From contig CALNAJ010000022.1 of NCBI GenBank assembly GCA_937874695.1, positions 1 through 12,185 of the forward strand: a stretch of DNA of 12,185 nucleotides, written 5' to 3'. The notes under the pieces are model-generated. The model was not told where the DNA came from. It saw only the letters and a program-made list of their open reading frames with translations, and did not search any database. Both the position numbers and the translations under genes were made by a program. This document shows positions 6,228-12,185 of this stretch, one piece after another (positions within the stretch are counted from its first letter, which is position 1; each line of letters begins with the position of its first letter). The DNA is from an uncultured Lactobacillus sp. (GTDB lineage: Bacteria > Bacillota > Bacilli > Lactobacillales > Lactobacillaceae).

Positions 6228-7571
6228 CTAGGCTAAAAAGTATTTAATCTTGCTGGCTAACGTCGGGAAGATATACAGCTGCTGTTGCCGCCAATCCGTC
6301 ACGGTCTGCCCCGACCCGATGACCCCAGCCAGTTGGTTGATGTCATCGGTTGCCGTCTGACTGACTTCAGAAGCCCCGACCAAGTGGTTCTGTTGGTCAA
6401 AGACGCCGACTAATTCAGCATCCTCATCGTTCGTCCCGGCATAGGCAAAATCTGGGGACAACGCCAAGCGCTTGATCCGGTAATCACTGTTGCCAACCGC
6501 TTGGGCAACGGGCATGCCGACTTGTGCAATCTGAGGGAAGGTAAACGAGCCGGTCGCCATCACGGGATACGCGATAGGTGACTGTGTATCTGCCGCTAAA
6601 TACTCCCCTTCAAACTGGGCAACTGGCGTCAATTGTGGGGCCACGGCGGGATCCTTACTGATGACATCCCCGGCAGCATAGATGCCGGGAATGTTGGTCT
6701 GTAAGTGGTCATCCACCAAGATACCATGCCGGTCGGTGGCCACCCCGGCGACATCCAGCCCTAACTGATCGATGTTGGCCACGCGACCGGATGAGTCGAT
6801 GACATAATCTGAGTCGTAACGTTGCCCCTCGGCCGTTTCAACGGTAAACCCTGTCGCCGTTTGTCGGACGGCATTGACGGACTGCCCAAAGTGGAAGCGA
6901 ATCCCCCGCTGGGTCATCTGCTTAACGACTACCGCAGCATGATCGGGATAAAAGGCACCTAGTGCGCGAGGTGAATGCTCGATGACTTCCACCTGAGCGC
7001 CGGCCGCACTGAGGACCGTAGCGAGTTCCATGCCCACATAGCCGCTCCCAATGAACGTCACCCGTTTGGGAAGCTCGGCAAGGTCTAAGACGTCGTTGCT
7101 AGAGTGCGTGTATGCTTGGCCCTGAATCGGCAAATGATTGGGTTTCAGCCCGGTTGCGACGACAATTTTGTCGGCCTGATAAGCTTGGCCGTCGACCATC
7201 ACCGTCTTGGCATCGGCAAAGGTTGCCGTCCCCTGTAGTGTCTGCACGTAATCCGTGGTCATCGCCGACTGCGCGTTGTCGGGATACGGCGTAAACGTGG
7301 CCTGCTTGGCTGCCATCAACGCTGACCAGTCAATCTTGGCGGCTTGTTGAATGCCCCGACCTTGGAGTTGTTGCCCAATCAGGACGTTGCGGACGGCCCC
7401 TTCTAGAAAAATCTTGGGTTCGCACCCGTAATTGGGGCAGGTCCCACCGAACCGATCGTTATCGATAATCAGCGCGGTCTTGGTACTTCGCTGTTCCTTA
7501 AGTGCCGTCGTTAAGCCAAAGGCAGCTGGACCGCTGCCAATCACGATGTAGTCAAATTGTTTTGTCATCAT
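6228..7571 (-). CDS. FAD-dependent pyridine nucleotide-disulfide oxidoreductase, glutathione/mercuric reductase-like
   Basis: 447 aa, family length. N-terminal FAD-binding Rossmann motif IGSGPAAFG (11-19). Redox-active disulfide GGTCPNYGC (42-50; C45 and C50), a variant of the usual CVNVGC. NAD(P)H-binding IGSGYVGMELA (174-184), second FAD motif YAAGDV (298-303), then a C-terminal dimerisation domain from about 335. The catalytic His-Glu pair of glutathione reductases (HPTxxE) is missing: the segment reads FPTLAS (435-440). The enzyme should transfer electrons from NAD(P)H to a disulfide; the partner may be the thioredoxin encoded 19 nt upstream in the same operon (inference). Two adjacent ATG codons (7571, 7568) follow GAGGTG; the second has the better spacing. 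Confidence 0.9.
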   Translation of the reverse strand: MMTKQFDYIVIGSGPAAFGLTTALKEQRSTKTALIIDNDRFGGTCPNYGCEPKIFLEGAVRNVLIGQQLQGRGIQQAAKIDWSALMAAKQATFTPYPDNAQSAMTTDYVQTLQGTATFADAKTVMVDGQAYQADKIVVATGLKPNHLPIQGQAYTHSSNDVLDLAELPKRVTFIGSGYVGMELATVLSAAGAQVEVIEHSPRALGAFYPDHAAVVVKQMTQRGIRFHFGQSVNAVRQTATGFTVETAEGQRYDSDYVIDSSGRVANIDQLGLDVAGVATDRHGILVDDHLQTNIPGIYAAGDVISKDPAVAPQLTPVAQFEGEYLAADTQSPIAYPVMATGSFTFPQIAQVGMPVAQAVGNSDYRIKRLALSPDFAYAGTNDEDAELVGVFDQQNHLVGASEVSQTATDDINQLAGVIGSGQTVTDWRQQQLYIFPTLASKIKYFLA

Positions 7572-7590
7572 TCACCTCATGTTTTTTAAA

Positions 7591-7917
7591 TTAGTCTGCG
7601 TCTAAAACTTTCTGTAATGCCGCTGCGAATAATGGCTTCGGCCGGGCACCGACCAGGCGATCAACCACTTGGCCATTCTTCTTGATTAGAAAAGTTGGAA
7701 TTCCCTGCACATCGAAACGACTAGCCACCTCTTGGTCGTGGTCGACGTTAAGCGATGTGAAGGTAACCTTCGTCTTGAAGTCATCACTTTCGGAAAGACT
7801 CTTTAGGATGGGGTCCATCATCTTACATGGCGGGCACCAGTCGGCCCGAAAATCAACGACGGTAACCCCAGTATTTGTTTCCTGTTCAAAGTTTTGGTCA
7901 TGAATTTCTTTAATCAT
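7591..7917 (-). CDS. Thioredoxin with WCPPC active site
   Basis: 108 aa, one complete thioredoxin domain, cytoplasmic (no signal peptide). The active site W27-C28-P29-P30-C31-K32 has Pro in place of the usual Gly of WCGPC, a change known in the superfamily to shift redox potential and partner choice. The cis-proline loop GIPTF (P74) and the C-terminal NGQVVDRLVGARP are typical. GGAGG lies seven bases before the ATG at 7917. It is the first gene of a two-gene operon with the disulfide reductase, so a dedicated reductant pair is likely. An operator-like dyad sits between its predicted -10 box and the ribosome binding site, so expression is probably repressed until a signal appears. It may be a specialised thioredoxin rather than the housekeeping one. 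Confidence 0.93.
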   Translation of the reverse strand: MIKEIHDQNFEQETNTGVTVVDFRADWCPPCKMMDPILKSLSESDDFKTKVTFTSLNVDHDQEVASRFDVQGIPTFLIKKNGQVVDRLVGARPKPLFAAALQKVLDAD

Positions 7918-7932
7918 TTGTCGCCCTCCTGG

Positions 7933-7948
7933 ATACCCTGTCAGGTAT
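7933..7948. promoter_or_regulatory. Operator-like dyad 1 (ATACCC-N3-CAGGTAT) at the thioredoxin promoter
   Basis: ATACCCTGTCAGGTAT is a 5-6-5 inverted repeat (ATACC / GGTAT). It starts directly after the predicted -10 box on the minus strand and ends just before the ribosome binding site, so a bound protein would cover the transcription start. Its layout, a GC-rich core with outer TAC and GTA, resembles CsoR/CstR-family operators; no such regulator gene is in the window. Confidence 0.6.
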
Positions 7949-7978
7949 TTAATAGTCGATTGCGCTTTTCTCGGCTAA
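7949..7978 (-). promoter_or_regulatory. Predicted promoter of the thioredoxin-reductase operon
   Basis: On the minus strand, TTAGCC (plus 7973-7978) and TATTAA (7949-7954) are separated by 18 nt. The boxes are moderate, but their placement directly against dyad 1 supports them. Confidence 0.5.
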
Positions 7979-8069
7979 GAGCATACGATAACGCGTTTAT
8001 TTCATATATCATCGCGATTTTCGTAAATTTAGATTAATTGTTTCTTCGCAATCAACAACGTTTATCAAT

Positions 8070-8085
8070 ATACCCCCACAGGTAT
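8070..8085. promoter_or_regulatory. Operator-like dyad 2 (ATACCC-N3-CAGGTAT)
   Basis: ATACCCCCACAGGTAT shares 13 of 16 positions with dyad 1, in the same orientation, and both are followed by TTTAA. The two copies lie 137 nt apart. The AT-rich spacer 7955-8069 holds nothing I can call. This upstream copy may allow looping or serve a second promoter. Confidence 0.55.
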
Positions 8086-8113
8086 TTAAATGCAAGCTCT
8101 TTTATTTAAAAGT

Positions 8114-8150
8114 AAACAAAAAGCGCACAACATCTATCGTGTTGAACGCT
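8114..8150 (-). terminator. Intrinsic terminator after the tannase gene
   Basis: On the minus strand AGCG-TT-CAACA, a 7-nt loop, TGTTG-TG-CGCT forms a 9-bp stem with a small internal loop, followed by TTTTTGTTT. It begins about 11 nt past the tannase stop codon. Confidence 0.75.
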
Positions 8151-8161
8151 GATAAAGCCTA

Positions 8162-9571
8162 TTATGTTGCGGGTTGGCAAAGGTTGTCAATCCAATCAAA
8201 AAGTTCTGGTAAATCATAGTCACCGCTGTGGGGCCGACCCCACGGCAGGGCAAAATCAACATCAAGGCCCAGATTTTGTAGTTTAGTCGCTAAAATCACC
8301 GGAATCGCAAACGCCGTATCCCGGTCGGCAGCACCGTGACGAATCCGCCAGTGCTGGGCAATCTGACTCTGGTGGGACGTAAGATAAGTTAGTGGATTGA
8401 TGGCCGCTACCAGACTAGCATCGGCCCACTGTGCAGGAACTGCACTGTGTTTCTGTGCGAAGGCCGTGAAATGTCGCGCTGCTATCAGCCGACTACCGAA
8501 CAGCTTTGTCTCCGGACTGCTCAAGTCGAGCGCGTCAAAAGCCGGCACGCGTTTCATCCGGGTAATGCCTCGGAGGTAGGCCGACCAATCCAGACTCGCC
8601 ACCCGACCGTTATTGACCTTAACGCCCGGAAAGACTGTCACGTCGGTTCCTGCTGAGAGCGCTCGCTGAGCAGAAGTAGTCAGATAATCCGCGATAAACC
8701 GGCGAAAACTACCGGAACCATCGGACTGAAGCTGCAAAGGGTTACCAGCATGGTCCTTCAGCTCAAGATGATTGAGATAAGGAATGAATGCCGATTTCAA
8801 TTCGTTGGAAAGCTGTTGTTCGGTTGCTGTGAGCTCACCAGAAATCGATGTTCGGTGAGCTTGGTTATTCACGACAGTGTAGCGCTGCTGATGCCACTCA
8901 GCCAGATTGTTAAACTGCCACTCGTAAGCGGCATCGGCGTGCTCCAGGTTATGAATGGGACAGTATGCGGAGACAGCAAAGATGTCATCGGTCGCTGGAG
9001 CTACCCCCAAAGATTGAAGTGGCGTCTCAAAAAAGTCGGCATTACCACTGGCACCGGCAAGGGCTGAGGTCGCCCCGCCGGCACTGGTGCCGTTGGTAAT
9101 AATTCGGGCTGGATTGCCAGGCAGCCAACCGGCGTTGAATTTGACGTAACGAATGGCGGCCTTCATATCCACGACAAATACGGGTGCTTTGCCACTATAT
9201 TCCCCCTGGGCCGTCTTGGAGGTTCGACCACGTAGACCAGCGGAAACGACAACGTACCCGCGAATCAAGGCTTGTAGAATTGTCGTCCCCCGACTAAAGG
9301 ACTCCTAATTGCCGGGAAAATCACGCGGTCCAGGCAGGTAACCGCCAACCGTGTTGGGCATGAAGATGGGCGCCGTGACGCGCGTGTAGCCGTTGACCCG
9401 GCCACTCGTGAAGTACGGCTCGGGCACAAAGACATTGAGCTGCTGAATAGCATCAACCGGCATGGTCACATAGTCCAGGCCAAGAAAGGCGCGGTACCGC
9501 AAGACTTGCCCGTCAATGGTCACCTGCGCCGACTGATAACGTGTTTCATCAAATCTTAGTGGGGTCGTCAT
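8162..9571 (-). pseudogene. tanB: Subtype B tannase (tannin acylhydrolase) interrupted by one in-frame TAG
   Basis: From the ATG at 9571 (GGAGG eight bases upstream) to the stop at 8162 there are 469 codons, the same length as L. plantarum TanLp1. Codon 89 is TAG (plus 9305-9307), and both parts lie in the same frame. Tannase hydrolyses galloyl esters to release gallate. The alpha/beta-hydrolase nucleophile is S163 in GTSAGGA, the number known for TanLp1. D416 (HGAADRD) and H448 (PHSGD) fit its Asp/His, three residues earlier. Part 1 encodes MTTPLRFDETRYQ to PRDFPGN (88 aa); part 2 contains the whole triad. A short product would be inactive, and restart at TTG 9268 would lose about 100 residues. 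Apart from the TAG I see no damage, so this is a recent nonsense mutation, a sequencing error, or, less likely, readthrough. A second upstream ATG (9577) is too close to the ribosome binding site. Confidence 0.9.
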
Positions 9572-9609
9572 CGCCATTCCTCCATTCCGTGTTGGGACTT
9601 ATTTCCCTT

Positions 9610-9638
9610 AGCTTAGTGGAAAGTTGGCTGGGGTGCAA
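9610..9638 (-). promoter_or_regulatory. Predicted promoter of the tannase gene
   Basis: On the minus strand, TTGCAC (plus 9633-9638) and TAAGCT (9610-9615) are separated by exactly 17 nt. Transcription would start near 9603, about 30 nt before the ATG at 9571. The gene therefore has its own promoter although it lies downstream of the helicase gene. Confidence 0.6.
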
Positions 9639-9640
9639 TA

Positions 9641-9660
9641 TTGATGGTTTTCTCAATCAA
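9641..9660. promoter_or_regulatory. Candidate activator-binding dyad upstream of the tannase promoter
   Basis: TTGAT-N10-ATCAA lies directly upstream of the tannase -35 box, the usual place for a LysR-type activator site. The spacing is T-N10-A rather than T-N11-A, and the arms differ from the lpd dyad, so common control by the same regulator is only a possibility. The rest of 9661-9720 is AT-rich; CAATATT recurs at 9636 and 9685, and I see no clear terminator for the helicase gene. Confidence 0.4.
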
Positions 9661-9720
9661 CACTCATTAGTAACGAAACGAATCCAATATTCTTAAACTC
9701 CAACAACATTAAGCATAATA

Positions 9721-12144
9721 TTAACTGTTATGTTTAATTCTGGACCTCTCTAAATCAATTATCTTAATTGCATCTGCTATTTCATCGTCAGAATACTCTA
9801 CACCTAAAGTATTCCGATCAATCGCGTTTTGCATTATCTTTTCTTTATCTTTTAACCGTTCATAAATGTTTTGATCGATAAACCCCGGTCGTCCACTACT
9901 CTCATCTTCACTACGAGTTTCAAGGTAATAATATCGAGTATATTGATTATTTTTCAATCCTAATCTGTGAATTCTATCACGTGACTGTAACATAAAAGTC
10001 AAATTGAAATTATATTCGAAATAAACTGCATCGTGCACACTTTCATGCAATGAAAGTGATTCGCCAAGAGTTTGTGGGTTTGACACCATTACAGGAGTCC
10101 TTCCATATTTAAAATCATCAATTAACTTTTGACGCTCTTCAATTGAACTAACCCCTCCATAAACCAAGTTTGTGTTAACACCATCGTGAATTAAGCGTCC
10201 CTGAATTTTTTTCATTGTATCAACAAAAATAGCCCAAACGATAACTTTCTTATTTTCTGAAACCAATTTTTCTACAAGCTCAATTCCTTTTTCAAATTTT
10301 GGAGATTCCATTTCTCCCAAATTATATTCTTCATATGATTTGGCGTCCTTTATTACTGTTTCAGAAGGCTCTGATAACTTTTCATCAAATTCCGTCTCAG
10401 TAATTTCAGCAGTGTCACCTTCATTCGAGAATCCCATTTGTGAATACGATATCTTTTCTCCCAGCAACTCTGGATTCGTAGATGCTTGAATCAACCTGAT
10501 TAGACGAGCTAAGCTTGACTTTTCGTTATAATAAATTGACTCTGCCAAATCTAATTGTATGGCACTAGGATTAACAACATACTGTTTATCGGCTTCTGCT
10601 GCAGGTACACCCAAATCATCCTTATTCACTCGCCAAAAGAAAGGTTCAAGCTTATAATTTATTTCTTTCATTTTGCGAACGCTAGGCGAAAACAATTCAG
10701 CGCTACTCCAACCAAAAAACGACTCATACTCACTGCCATACAATATGTGCAAAAAGTTATAGATATCCCTATATGAATTAGGAATCGGTGTTCCAGTCAT
10801 AACAAATCTGAACTGCGCACTTTTAGCAAGTGTCAAAGCATACTTAGCTCTCTGCCCAATGGGATTCTTTATTCTATGCACTTCATCAAATACCAACATC
10901 GTATGTGAGTCGATTAGTCTCTGTAAGATATTCGAATAATTCTGAAGTGCTTCGTAATTTACTAAAACTAAATTGGACGTTTTCCAGCTAATATTAAGAC
11001 TATTCTCAAAATCCTTTGAAGTCTGCGAATCAATAACCGACAGTTCTTTTTTGTAATCAAAGACTTTTTCAAATTCACTTATCCAACTACCAAACGCATT
11101 AATCGGTGAAATAACCAAAATTCTATCTACTCGTTCCGAACTTCCCTTGAATTTCCTGCTATTCAAGTACGCGAAAACACCTAGTATCATTGCTGTTTTA
11201 CCAGCACCAGGAACTGAAAAATTTGCAGCTCTTGCCATCCGGTACTCATAATATGCGGCTCGCAAGTGTAAGAGCTTTAGAGGACGAACAACTTCAGATT
11301 GAACAATCTGTGAAAACGATTCAAATTCCTTTCCTTTCAGGCTCCTAAACTCCTTAGTATCATCTTTCAATACCCTTCCTAATATCTGATATTGACTAAT
11401 AGAGTACCTAGACCGAGCCAGATACTCTATTACACCTTGCGAGACCTTAACTTCAAGTTTTTTTCTATCGCACCTATGTTTTGTAACGTCTATTATCCTT
11501 TCAATCGACTTATAAGAAGTATCACTCTTGATATGAACATTATCTTCTTCAAAATAAATTGATAAGTCAGACCTATCGTATGCCAATTTCCGATCATTCG
11601 AAATAATTTCAATATCACTATAATCGTCTCTCACAACCGTATCTTCAGATGCCATTCTAAAGTAGACGCCCTTAAAGTTATCCAGCGGTTGTTCTGAAGA
11701 AGTACTAGCCGGGACAGCCTTGATAGTTGAACGTTCTTGATACTTTGCAATTTCTTCATACACTAAATCTGTGGCATCTTTAACTGAAAGTCCTTTTTCT
11801 TCATTGTTCCAAATTCTATCGAATCTTTTATCATTTTCCTCTATTCTTCTTTGCACGTTCTTACTTTTGTCCCAAGAAAGGTCAACAGAAATACTCTCAT
11901 AATTTTCTTCCAGCCCCCCCTTCGTTTCGTTAACTGAACCGGTAAATAATATTTTCTCAATACCAGAATTTATCAAGCCAAATTTATCATGAAATGTTCC
12001 TTTTCCAATAGGGATAGCAAATTTCACTTCTGCTCGTCCGCTCGCAATCATAAAGGCTAAATTTCCTAAATTTTGCTGAGTTTCAGAATTTAATATCCCA
12101 TTTTTTACCACAATTGATAAATTTTTAATGTCCTCAATTGTCAA
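9721..12144 (-). CDS. PLD-like nuclease / SNF2-family helicase fusion, 5' end missing or broken; probable anti-phage protein
   Basis: 807 codons are visible. Residues 1-90 are the end of a phospholipase D-like domain: H52-D-K54 and GSVNET (69-74) fit one HKD-type active site. A middle region (about 140-300) is unassigned. From 300 the SNF2 helicase motifs come in order: I SVPGAGKT (310-317), Ia VISPINAFGSW, Ib LVNYEAL, II DEVHRIKN (420-427), III MTGTPIPN, then C-terminal V QTLGESLSL and VI QSRDRIHRLG (720-729). PLD plus SNF2 proteins are commonly found in phage-defence islands (DISARM uses both domains on separate proteins). The gene is far more AT-rich than its neighbours, suggesting transfer. 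The frame extends only to 12165, where a TAG precedes it. The TTG at 12144 has no ribosome binding site, and family members normally have more PLD sequence before this point, so the N-terminus is probably truncated. Confidence 0.8.
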   Translation of the reverse strand: MTIEDIKNLSIVVKNGILNSETQQNLGNLAFMIASGRAEVKFAIPIGKGTFHDKFGLINSGIEKILFTGSVNETKGGLEENYESISVDLSWDKSKNVQRRIEENDKRFDRIWNNEEKGLSVKDATDLVYEEIAKYQERSTIKAVPASTSSEQPLDNFKGVYFRMASEDTVVRDDYSDIEIISNDRKLAYDRSDLSIYFEEDNVHIKSDTSYKSIERIIDVTKHRCDRKKLEVKVSQGVIEYLARSRYSISQYQILGRVLKDDTKEFRSLKGKEFESFSQIVQSEVVRPLKLLHLRAAYYEYRMARAANFSVPGAGKTAMILGVFAYLNSRKFKGSSERVDRILVISPINAFGSWISEFEKVFDYKKELSVIDSQTSKDFENSLNISWKTSNLVLVNYEALQNYSNILQRLIDSHTMLVFDEVHRIKNPIGQRAKYALTLAKSAQFRFVMTGTPIPNSYRDIYNFLHILYGSEYESFFGWSSAELFSPSVRKMKEINYKLEPFFWRVNKDDLGVPAAEADKQYVVNPSAIQLDLAESIYYNEKSSLARLIRLIQASTNPELLGEKISYSQMGFSNEGDTAEITETEFDEKLSEPSETVIKDAKSYEEYNLGEMESPKFEKGIELVEKLVSENKKVIVWAIFVDTMKKIQGRLIHDGVNTNLVYGGVSSIEERQKLIDDFKYGRTPVMVSNPQTLGESLSLHESVHDAVYFEYNFNLTFMLQSRDRIHRLGLKNNQYTRYYYLETRSEDESSGRPGFIDQNIYERLKDKEKIMQNAIDRNTLGVEYSDDEIADAIKIIDLERSRIKHNS

Positions 12145-12157
12145 ATCAAGTGCAACA

Positions 12158-12175
12158 CTAAGAATCTATTCTTAG
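12158..12175. repeat. Perfect 8-bp palindrome at the broken 5' end of the helicase gene
   Basis: CTAAGAAT-CT-ATTCTTAG is an 18-bp perfect inverted repeat with a 2-bp centre. It contains the TAG that ends the upstream reading of the helicase frame. Flanking CAC and GTG extend the symmetry with a 3-base offset. It could be a recombination site, a target scar or a hairpin; only 10 bases remain to the window end. Confidence 0.5.
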
Positions 12176-12185
12176 AAGTGGTCTA

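Noticed and set aside
8397..9067. Three plus-strand open frames antisense to tannase
   Set aside because: They overlap the tannase frame, which matches a known protein throughout; no start signals support them.
9265..9456. A second minus-strand frame across the tannase amber codon, as evidence for a frameshift
   Set aside because: The two tannase parts are in the same frame (start positions differ by a multiple of three) and align without a gap across the TAG, so the break is a nonsense codon, not a frameshift.

Overview
The window reads as chromosomal DNA from a lactic acid bacterium of the Lactobacillaceae, close to the Lactiplantibacillus plantarum / Levilactobacillus group. The basis is strong resemblance to recalled L. 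plantarum gallate decarboxylase (LpdB, LpdC, LpdD) and tannase (TanB/TanLp1) proteins, plus Firmicutes-style GGAGG ribosome binding sites and short intrinsic terminators. Positions 1 to about 9600 have balanced base composition; the last 2.5 kb is clearly AT-rich and looks acquired.

Layout. (1) 41-2548, minus strand: operon lpdC-lpdB-lpdD (UbiD-type decarboxylase, UbiX-type flavin prenyltransferase, small accessory protein), closed by a terminator. (2) 2549-3002: divergent control region with a LysR-type dyad, a predicted lpd promoter, and a nested-stem RNA leader of about 160 nt. (3) 3003-3881, plus: LysR-type regulator. (4) 4090-5677, plus: three-gene operon (DUF1697 protein, short peptide-deformylase-like protein with an altered motif I, maltose/galactoside-type O-acetyltransferase), ending in a bidirectional terminator. 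(5) 5736-6104, minus: small four-helix membrane protein. (6) 6228-7917, minus: thioredoxin (WCPPC) plus a flavin disulfide reductase. Two near-identical 16-bp operator-like dyads (ATACCC-N3-CAGGTAT) lie upstream. (7) 8162-9571, minus: subtype B tannase gene interrupted by a single in-frame TAG at codon 89. (8) 9721 to near the window end, minus: a PLD-domain/SNF2 helicase fusion, probably anti-phage, whose 5' end is missing or broken beside a perfect palindrome.

How the genes fit together. Tannase would release gallate from gallotannins or gallate esters. LpdC, with the prenylated FMN made by LpdB and helped by LpdD, would decarboxylate gallate to pyrogallol (and protocatechuate to catechol). 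The adjacent LysR protein is the obvious candidate sensor of the phenolic acid. If the amber codon is real, this strain keeps gallate decarboxylation but has lost this tannase. No gallate permease is visible here. The thioredoxin/reductase pair looks like a separately regulated thiol-redox module. The helicase is unrelated cargo.
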